NCBI RefSeq assembly: GCF_005222785.1
Contig: NZ_STGH01000001.1
Location: 1,054,001 to 1,118,000 of the forward strand
DNA length: 64,000 nt
Direction of reading: 5' to 3'
Origin: Rhodobacter sp. SY28-1
GTDB lineage: Bacteria > Pseudomonadota > Alphaproteobacteria > Rhodobacterales > Rhodobacteraceae
The notes under the pieces are model-generated. The model was not told the origin of the DNA, searched no databases, and saw nothing but the letters and a program-made list of their open reading frames with translations. Positions within the stretch are counted from its first letter, which is position 1. Each line of letters starts with the position of its first letter. Positions 46,486 through 55,496 of this stretch are shown here, piece after piece. The position numbers and the translations under genes were made by a program.

Positions 46486-47609
46486 CCCCGTTCGGGATCA
46501 CCAGTCCCGGACGCATCCTGTTTGGCCGCGGCGAGGCCGCCAAGGCCCCCGCCCTGATCCGCGCCTTCGGTCCGCGCGGGATCGTGGTGCATGGGTCCAA
46601 CCCTGCCCGTGCAGCCTGGCTGGTCGATGCTTTGGGGACCGAAACCCTCCCCCTATCCTGTCAGGGCGAGCCAAGCCTGACCGACCTCGAAGCCGCCCTC
46701 GCCACCGTACGCCCCCATCGCCCCGCCTGGGTCGCCAGTCTGGGCGGCGGCGCGGCGATCGACTTGGGCAAGGCGCTTGCCGCCCTGATCCCGGCGCCCG
46801 ATGGGCCGATGGAGCATCTGGAGGTGGTGGGCAAGGGCCTGCCCCTTAAGGCCGAGCCCTTGCCTTTCATCGCGGTCCCGACGACGGCGGGGACCGGAGC
46901 GGAAGTCACCAAGAACGCCGTCATCGGCCTGCCGGATCTTGGCCGCAAGGTCAGCCTAAGGGATGACCGGATGGTCGCGCGCCTGGCCATCGTCGATCCG
47001 GCCCTGACCGACGGCTGCCCGAAACCGGTGACGCTGGCCTCGGGCCTCGACGCGATCACCCAGGTCATCGAACCCTATGTCTCGATCAAGGCGACGCCCT
47101 ACACCGATGCGTTGACCTTGCCTGCGATGATCGGTGCGGTCGACGCCCTGTCCCGGCTGATGGCGGCCGAAGATCCGGACGCGCGCGACCGCATGGCCTG
47201 GATCAGCCTGTGCGGCGGGCTCGCACTGGCCAATGCGGGGCTTGGGGCGGTGCACGGTCTTGCCGGAGTGATCGGCGGGCTGACCGGCGCGGCGCACGGT
47301 GCGATCTGCGGCGCGCTTCTGGGGCCGGTGTTGCAAGCCAACCGCGACGCCGCGACTTCGGCTGCTCGCGGCAGGCTTGACCGGGTCTGCTTTGAGCTTG
47401 CCGAGCAACTCGGCTGCCGGGCGGAGGACGCCCCACATGACCTGCAGGCATGGGCGCGCGTGTCGGGACTTCCCGACCTCGCCGCGCTTGGGGTCAAAGC
47501 CGAGGACCACGCCCGCATCGCGCAGGCCGCGCTGGAGTCGTCTTCGATGAAGGGCAACCCGGTTGCGTTGAGCGAAGCCATCCTGCGCGACGTGCTGGAA
47601 AAATCCTGA
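46482..47609 (+). CDS. Iron-containing alcohol dehydrogenase
   Basis: A 375-residue protein of the iron-type ADH family (maleylacetate reductase/Fe-ADH fold). Residues in [16 protein letters not shown] (NAD binding) and [17 protein letters not shown] are conserved, and metal ligands lie in [11 protein letters not shown] and GAAHGAICG. It overlaps glpK and likely belongs to the same transcript. Substrate unknown; a three-carbon alcohol or aldehyde is suggested by context. Confidence 0.85.
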   Translation: MTPFGITSPGRILFGRGEAAKAPALIRAFGPRGIVVHGSNPARAAWLVDALGTETLPLSCQGEPSLTDLEAALATVRPHRPAWVASLGGGAAIDLGKALAALIPAPDGPMEHLEVVGKGLPLKAEPLPFIAVPTTAGTGAEVTKNAVIGLPDLGRKVSLRDDRMVARLAIVDPALTDGCPKPVTLASGLDAITQVIEPYVSIKATPYTDALTLPAMIGAVDALSRLMAAEDPDARDRMAWISLCGGLALANAGLGAVHGLAGVIGGLTGAAHGAICGALLGPVLQANRDAATSAARGRLDRVCFELAEQLGCRAEDAPHDLQAWARVSGLPDLAALGVKAEDHARIAQAALESSSMKGNPVALSEAILRDVLEKS

Positions 47610-47694
47610 GCCGGGGCATCCGGATTGACCGGAATCAAGGCGGAATCTTCCATGCCGTGCGATGCTTCAACTTGGCAGCAGTGGAGGTGTCCCG

Positions 47695-47868
47695 ATGCGC
47701 CTGATGATGGTTCTTTACTCGATAATCGCGACAGCTCTGGCAGGATCGGCTGTGGTGGCCGTGCTGACAGCGGGCTACGGCACACTGTGGCCCATCGTCA
47801 TCGCGGCAGCTGCGGGGGCGGTGCTGGCGGTGCCGGTGGCCTGGGTCGTCGCCCGCCAGATCAGCTAG
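47695..47868 (+). CDS. Small membrane protein
   Basis: A 57-residue protein with two hydrophobic helices (MVLYSIIATALAGSAVVAVL and PIVIAAAAGAVLAVPVAWVVA) and a short basic C-terminus. GGAGG lies seven bases before the ATG at 47695. Similar short proteins are widespread in Rhodobacteraceae but have no known function. Its TAG overlaps the minus-strand stop of the next gene in the palindrome CTAG (47865-47868). Confidence 0.65.
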   Translation: MRLMMVLYSIIATALAGSAVVAVLTAGYGTLWPIVIAAAAGAVLAVPVAWVVARQIS

Positions 47869-48638
47869 GCTTCCAGGAAGACGCGCACCGTCTCTTCGAA
47901 CTCGCGCGGTTTCTCGGCATGGAGCCAGTGGCCTGCGCCGGGAATCTTCGCGAACCGTGACTTGGGGAACAGTGCTCGGATCGTCTCGCGGTGTTCGGGG
48001 CGCACATACTGGCTTTCGGCGCCGGTCAGGAACAGTGTCGGATGGTCGAACTGGCCTGCGGTGCCCGGCCAGCCGACGATCTTCGGCATCTCGGCTTCAA
48101 GGACCGGCAGGTTCAGGCGCCAGCGCGGGGGATGCTGGCGCAGGTCGAGGGACTGCAGGAAGAAGGCGCGCAAGGCGGGATCGTCGATCTTTCCGGCCAG
48201 CGCGGCATCCGCCTCGGCCCGGGTGGTGATCTGCGTCAGGTCGAGGTCCGCCATCGCCCGTGCATTCCGAGTCTGGTCGTGGCTGTAGGGGACCGGAGCG
48301 ATGTCGGCGACGATCAGGCGGCGGAGGAGGTCCGGACGGGTCAGCGCCAGTTGCATCGCGGCTTTCCCGCCCATCGAATGTCCCATGAGGTCGACCGGAT
48401 GCGGGCCAAGGGCCTCGATCACCTCGGCAAGGTCCGCGGCCATGTCGGGGTAGCCCTGGGTCGGGAACCGGGGGCTGTCGCCGTGGTTTCTCATGTCCAC
48501 GGCCACCACGTCGCGCCGGTCGGCAAGGCGGCGGGCGATGACGCCCCAGTTCCGGCCCGAGCCGTAGAGGCCATGGGCGATGACCAGGGTCGGGGCGTCC
48601 GGGGAGGACGAGGCCGGGTGGCGGATCGTGGCAAGCAT
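47865..48638 (-). CDS. Alpha/beta hydrolase (YbfF-like)
   Basis: A 257-residue hydrolase. Nucleophile elbow GHSMGG (about residue 95), oxyanion HGLYGSGRNW near the N-terminus, and the catalytic His in GAGHWLHAEKP close to the C-terminus. The D-NHGDSP loop and overall pattern resemble YbfF-type acyl esterases. Start at ATG 48638; the longer open frame upstream lacks similarity. No operon partner. Confidence 0.85.
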   Translation of the reverse strand: MLATIRHPASSSPDAPTLVIAHGLYGSGRNWGVIARRLADRRDVVAVDMRNHGDSPRFPTQGYPDMAADLAEVIEALGPHPVDLMGHSMGGKAAMQLALTRPDLLRRLIVADIAPVPYSHDQTRNARAMADLDLTQITTRAEADAALAGKIDDPALRAFFLQSLDLRQHPPRWRLNLPVLEAEMPKIVGWPGTAGQFDHPTLFLTGAESQYVRPEHRETIRALFPKSRFAKIPGAGHWLHAEKPREFEETVRVFLEA

Positions 48639-48750
48639 GGGTTTCCTTAGCGAAACCCGGCGCTTCAGGCCAGTCCTGTCGGCCCTGGGCAGTTGAACGT
48701 CCCGGAATTCGCCACTAGGTTCGGGTCTGGGTGTGGGAAGGGGTGGCGAT

Positions 48751-49122
48751 ATGAGTGCGGTGACGATCCAGCAGATGGCGGATCGGGTGGCCCAGCTTCT
48801 GGAGGAACGGCTTGGTCTTGGGGGCAAGGGGCTTGCGGCCAAGCTGAAGCGTGCCGGACGGAGCCTGCCGCGCAAGGTGCGGGATTCGGGCAAGCTCTTG
48901 GCGGCCTCGGCGCAGAAGGCGCAGAATCCGAAGCTTCTGGGTCAGATCGACATGGGCGAGGTGACCGAGGCCTATGATGTCTGCCTGAAACACCTGATCG
49001 CCATCGACCCGGTCGACCGCAAGCGGGACCTGTTTGCCGGGATGGTCGGATCGGTCGGCTTCGGTGTGCTGGCGCTGGTCATCGCGATTGCGGCCTTGCT
49101 GGCCTGGCGGGGCTATTTCTGA
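48751..49122 (+). CDS. Hypothetical protein with a C-terminal membrane anchor
   Basis: A 123-residue protein. Residues 1-95 are basic and helical (ADRVAQLLEERLGLGGKGLAAK, RRLPRK-like), and the last 25 residues form one transmembrane helix (VGFGVLALVIAIAALLAW). Start at ATG 48751. No family recognised. The arrangement suggests a tail-anchored cytoplasmic protein. Confidence 0.6.
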   Translation: MSAVTIQQMADRVAQLLEERLGLGGKGLAAKLKRAGRSLPRKVRDSGKLLAASAQKAQNPKLLGQIDMGEVTEAYDVCLKHLIAIDPVDRKRDLFAGMVGSVGFGVLALVIAIAALLAWRGYF

Positions 49123-49152
49123 CCCTGTCCACGGTGGATATTTCCGGATAGC

Positions 49153-49168
49153 CTTTTGATATCAAAAG
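49153..49168. repeat. Perfect 16-base palindrome
   Basis: CTTTTGATATCAAAAG, self-complementary with no spacer, in the gap between the tail-anchored protein (+) and the DUF817 gene (-), whose ends converge here. Either a regulatory site or a terminator hairpin. Confidence 0.55.
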
Positions 49169-49183
49169 TTTGCTCGCGGGCGT

Positions 49184-50062
49184 TTACGATTTGGCAAGGT
49201 TTGCCATCGCGCCCGCCCGACCGGGGTCATGCGGGGTCGCCGACAGGGCGCTGCGGCTGACAAGGGTCACTGTGACGAAGGCCACATACAACAGCAGATA
49301 CCACGACCCCAGCTTGGCAAAGCTGACCATTTCCCCCTTGAGCTGGCCCGAGTAGATCCAGGTTCCGGTGGCTGTGCCCACGTTCTCGGCCACCCAAAGC
49401 GCGAAGGCCGACAGGACTGCCGCGACCGGCAGGGGCATCCACCAGTGCCGGTCGTGGATGCGGAACCAGATCCGCGTGCGCCAGTAGAGCGCGATGGTGG
49501 CCGCGAAGAGCGCGTAGCGGATGTCGGGCAGGAAGTGGTGGGCGAAGAAGTTGACGTAGATCGCCACGGCAAGAAGGACGGTCAGGGACATGCTGGGGTA
49601 GGGGGCGAATTTCATGTCGAAGACGCGGATGACGCGGGCCATGTAGCTGCCGACGGCGGCATACATGAAGCCGGAGAAGAGCGGCACGCCCATCAGCTTG
49701 AAGATCCCTGGCTCGGGGTAGGCCCAGGACCCGGCATGGACCTTGAACCATTCCATCGCTGTGCCGGTGAGGTGGAAGAGGAGGATGACGCGGGCTTCTT
49801 CCCAGGTTTCGAGTTTCGTCGCAAGGAAGATCACTTGCGTGGCGATGGCGAAGAGGAAGAGGGCGTCATACCGGTGGAGCGGCCAGTCGGGTTGCCAGAT
49901 CAGCTTGGTGAGGAGGATGGCTGCAAGGAGGAGGCCGCCGAACAGGCAGGCCCAACCTTGCTTGAGGACGAACATCACCAGTTCGGCGATGGCGAAGGGC
50001 AGGCGGGCCCTAGCCCAGTCGCCCATGCGGTGCTCAAGGGAACGGGTCTCGGGCGTGGTCAT
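49184..50062 (-). CDS. DUF817 integral membrane protein
   Basis: A 292-residue multi-pass protein (about eight hydrophobic segments) of the DUF817 family: EEARVILLFHLTGTAMEWFKVH and WAYPEPGIFKLMGVPLFSGF are characteristic. It is typical of alphaproteobacteria and lacks a known function; some annotations call it a predicted integral membrane protein. Convergent with the gene at 48751. Confidence 0.85.
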   Translation of the reverse strand: MTTPETRSLEHRMGDWARARLPFAIAELVMFVLKQGWACLFGGLLLAAILLTKLIWQPDWPLHRYDALFLFAIATQVIFLATKLETWEEARVILLFHLTGTAMEWFKVHAGSWAYPEPGIFKLMGVPLFSGFMYAAVGSYMARVIRVFDMKFAPYPSMSLTVLLAVAIYVNFFAHHFLPDIRYALFAATIALYWRTRIWFRIHDRHWWMPLPVAAVLSAFALWVAENVGTATGTWIYSGQLKGEMVSFAKLGSWYLLLYVAFVTVTLVSRSALSATPHDPGRAGAMANLAKS

Positions 50063-50198
50063 GCGGGTCCTGACGGTTACGTCGGGGGATGTGAGCGGGG
50101 GGAGGGCTGCACGTCAAGGTCTGGATCTCGACCTGCTTCTGTCTTGGAGGATGGTCCCGGATGTGCTGGGATGGCTGCGAGCTATTCGGAATTTTTTG

Positions 50199-51092
50199 AT
50201 GGATGAACGTTTGAACGAGGCGCAGCAGGAAGTGAAACGCCTAATGGGGCGCTGTGTGCTGCGCCTTCAGCAGTACGAGGTGCAGCTGAAAGCCATCCTC
50301 GCGTACCAAGATGTTTCTGGAGAGTTGCGGTCCAAGTCCGTGGTGCGTGCGGCCAGATTGGCCGAAGTGTCGCGCCAGACCCTGGGAAGCCTGGTCAAGG
50401 CATTCGTCGGTTCTGTCCTTGTCAACGGAGAACCAGCCGCAATCGACGAGGGTGAGGACGACGAGGACCAAGGCCCGCCGCGATTTCGAATGGTCGTGCG
50501 TCTTGGCATGTCCGATGAGGACTTTGCCCAGACTAAAGCGGAGTTGCGGGAGTTGGTCCAGCTAAGGAACGAGTTGATCCACCATTTCATGGAAAAGCAT
50601 GATCTGTGGACCATGGAAGGTTGCCGGACCGCGCAGGAAGATCTGATGGCTGTCTGCGACCGGATAGGGACCCATGTCGCGCGCCTGAGGGAATCGGCCA
50701 CTGATCTTGAGCGTGTCCTGCAGGAGGCTTCGCAGACAGTCCGGTCAGAGGCGTTACAAGAGACTGTGGTCAACGGTATCCTACCGGACGGCACAGTATT
50801 CTGGCCCGGAGCTGGCCTCGTCTTGGCGCTACGGCAGGCTGCGCAGGCGTTGGACGTCGATGGATGGGCAGAGATTTCGGCGGCTGCGCGTTGGATCGCA
50901 GAGCACTTTCCCGATCAGACACCTGAGAAATACGGATGCGTAAGCATGCGTCAGGTGGTGCATCAATCTGGCGAATTCGACCTCTGTATCCTGGAGAGGA
51001 ACGGCATTCGTCGGCGGCATTTCCGTCTGCGAGACGATGATCATAAGAAGGGTGGTGGGCAGATTGCCCACCTTACGATTTCTTTCGAATAG
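50199..51092 (+). CDS. LOTUS/OST-HTH-domain protein
   Basis: A 297-residue protein. The C-terminal region (about 220-292) fits the OST-HTH/LOTUS fold: WAEISAAARWIAEHFPDQTPEKYG, VVHQSGEFDLCIL and the closing HFRLRDDDH. LOTUS domains bind RNA (G-rich or tRNA-like) and in bacteria occur with NYN nucleases or alone. The N-terminal part is helical (EAQQEVKRLMGRCVLRLQQY). I chose ATG 50199; the open frame extends to 49743 but that part is antisense to DUF817. Slightly lower GC than neighbours. Function unknown. Confidence 0.75.
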   Translation: MDERLNEAQQEVKRLMGRCVLRLQQYEVQLKAILAYQDVSGELRSKSVVRAARLAEVSRQTLGSLVKAFVGSVLVNGEPAAIDEGEDDEDQGPPRFRMVVRLGMSDEDFAQTKAELRELVQLRNELIHHFMEKHDLWTMEGCRTAQEDLMAVCDRIGTHVARLRESATDLERVLQEASQTVRSEALQETVVNGILPDGTVFWPGAGLVLALRQAAQALDVDGWAEISAAARWIAEHFPDQTPEKYGCVSMRQVVHQSGEFDLCILERNGIRRRHFRLRDDDHKKGGGQIAHLTISFE

Positions 51093-51098
51093 TGTCCG

Positions 51099-51124
51099 GT
51101 AGGGTGCGCTGAAGCGCACCCTAC
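51099..51124. terminator. Strong hairpin between convergent LOTUS gene and glyA
   Basis: GTAGGGTGCGC, loop TGAA, GCGCACCCTAC: a perfect 11-bp stem seven bases after the plus-strand stop, followed by a short T-containing run. It would serve as a terminator for the LOTUS gene and possibly also glyA. Confidence 0.8.
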
Positions 51125-51130
51125 TTTCGC

Positions 51131-52426
51131 TTAAAGCTCCGGATAGATCGGGAAGCGCTGGCAAAGCGCCTCGACCTCGGCTTTCACCTTGGCCTCGACC
51201 GCCGCGTTGCCGTCTTCGCCGTTGGCGGCAAGGCCGTCGACGACCTCGATGATCCAGCGGGCGATCTGGCGGAATTCGGGTTCACCGAAGCCGCGTGTGG
51301 TGCCGGCGGGGGTGCCGAGGCGGACTCCGCTCGTGATCGTTGGCTTTTCGGTGTCGAAGGGGATGCCGTTCTTGTTGCAGGTGATGTGGGCACGGCCGAG
51401 GGCCTTCTCGGTCGCGTTCCCTTTCACGCCCTTGGGGCGCAGGTCCACGAGCATCAGGTGGGTGTCGGTGCCGCCGGTGACGATGTCGAGGCCGCCCTTC
51501 ATCAGCTCATCCGCGAGGGCCTGGGCGTTCTTGACGACCTGGGCCTGGTAGTCCTTGAAGCCGGGGCGCAGCGCCTCGGCGAAGGCAACGGCCTTGGCGG
51601 CGATGACGTGCATCAGGGGGCCGCCCTGGATGCCCGGGAAAATGGCCGAATTGACCTTCTTGGCGATCTCTTCGTCGTTCGTGAGGATCATGCCGCCGCG
51701 CGGGCCGCGCAGGGTCTTGTGCGTCGTCGTGGTGGCGACATGGGCGTGCGGGAAGGGCGAGGGGTAGAGGCCCGCGGCCACGAGACCCGCGAAGTGCGCC
51801 ATGTCGACGAGGAGGTAGGCACCGACCGAATCCGCGATTTCGCGCATGCGCTTGAAGTCGATGATGCGCGGGATGGCCGAGCCGCCGGCGATGATGAGCT
51901 TGGGCTTGTGCTCGGTCGCCAGTTCCTGGACCTGGTCGTAGTTCAGTTCCAGGTCCTGCTTGCGGACGCCGTATTGCACGGCGTGGAACCATTTGCCGGA
52001 CTGGTTCGGGGCGGCGCCGTGGGTGAGGTGGCCGCCGGCGTCCAGCGACATGCCAAGGATGGTGTCGCCGGGCTTCAGCAGCGCCTGGAAGACGCCCTGG
52101 TTGGCCTGCGAGCCGGAGTTCGGCTGGACGTTCGCAAAGCCGCAGTTGAACAGCTGCTTGGCACGGTCGATGGCGAGGTTTTCCGCCACGTCGACGAACT
52201 GGCAGCCGCCGTAGTAGCGCTTGCCCGGGTAGCCCTCGGCATACTTGTTGGTCATGACGGAGCCCTGCGCCTCCATCACGGCGCGGGAGACGATGTTTTC
52301 GGAGGCGATCAGCTCGATCTCATGCCGCTGGCGTCCGAGTTCCTGGGTCACGGCGCCGAACAGTTCGGGGTCGCGGGAGGACAGGGGTTCGGTAAAGAAG
52401 CCGGTGTCGCGGTGCGGGGCGTTCAT
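51131..52426 (-). CDS. glyA: Serine hydroxymethyltransferase GlyA
   Basis: A 431-residue PLP enzyme converting serine plus tetrahydrofolate to glycine and methylene-tetrahydrofolate. The PLP Lys lies in [14 protein letters not shown]; other hallmarks are [15 protein letters not shown] and [11 protein letters not shown]. The start at 52426 (MNAPHRDTG) gives the usual length. Divergent from nadK with 205 bases between the starts. Confidence 0.97.
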   Translation of the reverse strand: MNAPHRDTGFFTEPLSSRDPELFGAVTQELGRQRHEIELIASENIVSRAVMEAQGSVMTNKYAEGYPGKRYYGGCQFVDVAENLAIDRAKQLFNCGFANVQPNSGSQANQGVFQALLKPGDTILGMSLDAGGHLTHGAAPNQSGKWFHAVQYGVRKQDLELNYDQVQELATEHKPKLIIAGGSAIPRIIDFKRMREIADSVGAYLLVDMAHFAGLVAAGLYPSPFPHAHVATTTTHKTLRGPRGGMILTNDEEIAKKVNSAIFPGIQGGPLMHVIAAKAVAFAEALRPGFKDYQAQVVKNAQALADELMKGGLDIVTGGTDTHLMLVDLRPKGVKGNATEKALGRAHITCNKNGIPFDTEKPTITSGVRLGTPAGTTRGFGEPEFRQIARWIIEVVDGLAANGEDGNAAVEAKVKAEVEALCQRFPIYPEL

Positions 52427-52631
52427 GAGGTCCTCCGGGCCAGGGTGTGCGGGGCTATTTAGAGCATGGGGCGCGGTCGGGAAAGGCAAGAAAGCGACAT
52501 GTCCCATGGTGGGGGCGAAATAATCTTACGCAGCGGAAACCGGGGGCGTGGATCGGAAACGGGCGCGCGTATCGGGCTTGAGTTCCGGGGCAGGGGCGGC
52601 AAGAGTACGGGACAGGCAGGAGGCACGGGCA

Positions 52632-53390
52632 GTGCGGATCAGGTTCACGGCATCGAAGGCCCCGGCGGCGGTGGCGGCGCATGCGGCGCTGACGGCGCGC
52701 TATGGCCAGGCGGATGTGCGGGTGGCCGAGGTGATCGTGGCCCTGGGGGGCGACGGGTTCATGCTGCAGACGCTGCATGCGGCGCATGGGCAGCGGTTGC
52801 CGGTCTACGGGATGAACTGCGGGACCATCGGGTTCCTGATGAACGCCTATGCGGTCGAGGACCTGCCGGACCGGCTGGCGGCAGCCGAAGAGACGGTGAT
52901 CCATCCGCTGGCGATGCGGGCCGAGAACGCGCGGGGAAAGGTCACCGAGGCGCTGGCGATCAACGAGGTGTCCTTGCTGCGGCAGGGGCCGCAGGCGGCG
53001 AAGCTGCGGGTTTCCATCGACGGGCGGGTGCGGCTGGAGGAGCTGGTCTGCGACGGGGCGCTGGTGGCGACGCCTGCGGGGTCGACGGCCTACAACTATT
53101 CGGCCCACGGGCCGATCCTGCCCATCGGGTCGGATGTGCTGGCGCTGACCGCGATGTCGGCCTTCCGGCCCCGGCGCTGGCGGGGGGCGCTGTTGCCGTC
53201 CAATGCGGTGGTGCGGTTCGAGGTGGTCGAGGCGGAGAAACGGCCGGTGATGGCGGATGCGGACAGCCGGTCCTCGGTGCGGGATGTGGTCAGCGTCGAG
53301 GTGCGGTCGGAACCCACAGTGCGGCATCGGCTGCTGTTCGATCCCGGTCATGGGCTGGAGGAACGGCTGATCGGCGAGCAGTTCGTCTGA
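52632..53390 (+). CDS. nadK: NAD kinase NadK
   Basis: A 252-residue NAD kinase that phosphorylates NAD to NADP. The GGDGFML motif (about residue 40) and AINEVSLLR are conserved, as is the [12 protein letters not shown] segment. GTG start with AGGAGG 8 bases upstream. It is a short alphaproteobacterial type. It converges with the NtrC-type regulator across repeat copy A. Confidence 0.93.
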   Translation: MRIRFTASKAPAAVAAHAALTARYGQADVRVAEVIVALGGDGFMLQTLHAAHGQRLPVYGMNCGTIGFLMNAYAVEDLPDRLAAAEETVIHPLAMRAENARGKVTEALAINEVSLLRQGPQAAKLRVSIDGRVRLEELVCDGALVATPAGSTAYNYSAHGPILPIGSDVLALTAMSAFRPRRWRGALLPSNAVVRFEVVEAEKRPVMADADSRSSVRDVVSVEVRSEPTVRHRLLFDPGHGLEERLIGEQFV

Positions 53391-53397
53391 GGGTCAG

Positions 53398-53467
53398 CTC
53401 GTCGTTCGTCTTCGACTTCTCCTCGCAGGGGGCAGCGACGCGTGACAAAGTCATCGAGGAGCGGTCA
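53398..53467. repeat. Stop-associated inverted-repeat element, copy A
   Basis: Left arm CTCGTCGTTCGTCTTCG continuing to 53425. The right part holds GAGGAGCGGTCA, which read from the minus strand begins at the regulator's TGA. Similar sequences occur at 57594-57653 and 61894-61966. Left and right arms are related inverted sequences. It lies between the convergent nadK and regulator genes. Confidence 0.65.
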
Positions 53468-54895
53468 GGAGGCCTTGGCGTTCCAGGCTTCGATCTTGCG
53501 GTAGAGGGTGGAGGGCGACACGTCCAGCACCCGGGCGGCCTTGGGGATTGAGCCGCCGTGCAGGGAGAGTGTCGCCTCGATCAACCGGCGTTCGGCTTCG
53601 GCCAAGGGCAGGCCCAGTAGGCTGTCGGCGGTCAGGGCGTCCGGTGAGGCCATGACGGCCACCGGTTCAGTGCCAGCGCTGCCTTCGTCCGCCAGACCGG
53701 GCGGGAGCATGTCGGGCGTGACCCAGCCGCCTTCGTTCAGCACCACGACGTTGCGCATCACGTTCAGAAGCTGACGGACGTTGCCGGGCCAGGGCAGGGA
53801 CTGCATCAGCGACCGTGTCGCGTGGTCAAGGCCGTGAAAATCCCGACCCTCTTCCTGGGCAAAGCGGGCCAGTGCGGCTTCGGCGATTTCGATCACGTCC
53901 TGCCCGCGTTCGCGCAAGGGGGGCATGTGGATCGGGACGACGTAGAGACGGTAGTAAAGGTCCTCGCGGAAATGACCGCGGCGAACGGCGTCCAAGGGAT
54001 CGCGGTTCGTGGCGCAGACGATGCGGACGTTGACCTTGCGCGGGCGCGTGGCGCCGACGGGCTGGACAGTCGAGGTCTGCAGGAAGCGAAGAAGCTTGGT
54101 CTGCAAGGCCGGGGCCATTTCGCAGATCTCGTCGAGGAACAGGGTGCCCCCATCGGCGGCGGTGGCGGCGCCCTGCTTGTCAGAAATCGCGCCGGTGAAG
54201 CTGCCCTTCATGTGGCCGAAGACCTCGGACTCCAGCAGGTCCTGCGGAATCGCGCCGCAGTTCAGGGCGATGAAAGGGCCAGAGGCGCGGTTGGAATTGG
54301 CATGAACCGCCAGGGCGCACAGTTCTTTCCCGGTGCCGCTTTCGCCGGTGATGAACACGGTTGCCATCGAACGGGCGACCGAGCCGATGGTGGAATGGAT
54401 GCGCCGCATCGCGTCGGAGGTGCCGATGAAGCCCGAGCTTTCCGAGACTTCCGCCGGATCCCGGGTCTGGGTGGTCGAGCCGTTGTCGGGCTTTGCTGTT
54501 TCGCGCGGCGTGGCCTCGGCCAAGGCGTTCTGGACGGCCGACAGGAACCTGCCTTCGTCGAACGGCTTGACCAGGAAATCATGGGCCCCGGCCCGCATCG
54601 CCTCGACCGCGCGGTTGACCGAGCCGTTGGCGGTGATTGCGATGACCCGGGTTTCCGGTTGCAGCGCCTGGATTTCGCGCATCAGTTCCAGCCCGTCGCG
54701 GTCGGGCAGGATCAGGTCCAGCAGCACGACCATCGGCCGATGCGCGCGGAATTGCTGCAAACCGTCCTCGGCCGTGCCGGCCACGGCGACGCGGTGACCG
54801 GCGGTGGCAAGGATCGACCGGTAGACCATCTGCAAGGACAGCGTGTCTTCAACCAGAAGCACCGAAGGCCGCGTGAGGGGGGTTGCACCTTTCAT
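53465..54895 (-). CDS. NtrC-family sigma54-dependent response regulator
   Basis: A 476-residue protein: a receiver with phosphoacceptor Asp60 and acidic pocket E16-D17; an AAA+ domain with Walker A GESGTGKE and the sigma54-contact loop GSFTGA in place of GAFTGA; and a C-terminal Fis-type helix-turn-helix (IPKAARVLDVSPSTLYRKI). It activates sigma54 promoters when phosphorylated. Its ATG overlaps the Hpt gene stop (ATGA). No histidine kinase is adjacent, so the phosphate probably arrives through the Hpt protein from a hybrid kinase elsewhere. Confidence 0.92.
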   Translation of the reverse strand: MKGATPLTRPSVLLVEDTLSLQMVYRSILATAGHRVAVAGTAEDGLQQFRAHRPMVVLLDLILPDRDGLELMREIQALQPETRVIAITANGSVNRAVEAMRAGAHDFLVKPFDEGRFLSAVQNALAEATPRETAKPDNGSTTQTRDPAEVSESSGFIGTSDAMRRIHSTIGSVARSMATVFITGESGTGKELCALAVHANSNRASGPFIALNCGAIPQDLLESEVFGHMKGSFTGAISDKQGAATAADGGTLFLDEICEMAPALQTKLLRFLQTSTVQPVGATRPRKVNVRIVCATNRDPLDAVRRGHFREDLYYRLYVVPIHMPPLRERGQDVIEIAEAALARFAQEEGRDFHGLDHATRSLMQSLPWPGNVRQLLNVMRNVVVLNEGGWVTPDMLPPGLADEGSAGTEPVAVMASPDALTADSLLGLPLAEAERRLIEATLSLHGGSIPKAARVLDVSPSTLYRKIEAWNAKAS

Positions 54896-55455
54896 CGGGT
54901 GGCACCGCCAGCGGGTCGGGTGCCGCGGATCAGCCGGATCAGGCTGGCCAGTTCAGATGCAAGCGGGGGCATCAGCCGGTCCAGCGCGTCCTGGTCCTGG
55001 CTGTGCGCGATGGCGTTCAGGTTTTCGGCCATCGTCTGCAGGGATATGGCACCGACCGAGCCCGAGAGCGAGATCAGCACATGGCTGCCCTCGCGCAGCG
55101 CCTTCCAGTTCCGCCCACCTGCCCCCGACAAAAGGCTGGTTTCGGTAGCCGTCAGGTCTTCCGTCAGGCGAGCAAGGAGCTCGACTGCAAGCTCGGGGCC
55201 GGTGATTTCCATCAGGTGGCTTAGCCGGGTGGGGTCGAAATCCATGAGGCCAGTCACCCCGACGGCCTGCGGTTCGGCCAGTCGGGCGGCAGTTTCCTCG
55301 ATCAGGAGCAGGGCAGCCTGTTCGTCGGTCGAGGAGAGATAGGGGCGCAACCCCTCAACCGCCTGGCGGAGATTGGCCAGCGCCTGGGTCTTTCCACCCG
55401 CCAGTGTCACGCCCGAATCGTCCCGAAATGCGAAAGATGTCTTTGCATAATGCAA
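54892..55455 (-). CDS. Histidine phosphotransfer (Hpt) protein
   Basis: A protein of up to 187 residues with an Hpt-type four-helix bundle in its second half. The phosphoacceptor is His125 in ALREGSHVLISLSGSVGA, a good match to the Hpt consensus. The first 60 residues have no clear family. The start is uncertain: the open frame begins with a TTG at 55455 within the palindrome 55441-55457, and a downstream GTG is possible. Paired by overlap with the NtrC-type regulator, like LuxU/LuxO. Confidence 0.72.
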   Translation of the reverse strand: MHYAKTSFAFRDDSGVTLAGGKTQALANLRQAVEGLRPYLSSTDEQAALLLIEETAARLAEPQAVGVTGLMDFDPTRLSHLMEITGPELAVELLARLTEDLTATETSLLSGAGGRNWKALREGSHVLISLSGSVGAISLQTMAENLNAIAHSQDQDALDRLMPPLASELASLIRLIRGTRPAGGATR

Positions 55456-55457
55456 AG
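55441..55457. promoter_or_regulatory. Palindrome at the Hpt gene start
   Basis: CTTTGCAT, central A, ATGCAAAG: a perfect 17-base palindrome overlapping the proposed TTG start. It lies between the prpE 3' end and the Hpt gene. It contains TTTGCA/TGCAAA halves like the sites upstream of prpE, so it may be bound by the same regulator. Confidence 0.5.
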
Positions 55458-55496
55458 ATTGCCGCAGATGGCAGCTTCTGTCCAGTAATCTTCGCT

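Noticed and set aside
49743-50198. N-terminal extension of the LOTUS protein to 49743
   Set aside because: That part is antisense to the DUF817 gene; coding character begins near 50199.
52427-52631. Glycine riboswitch upstream of glyA
   Set aside because: The 205-base region between glyA and nadK shows no glycine aptamer-like conserved stems by eye.
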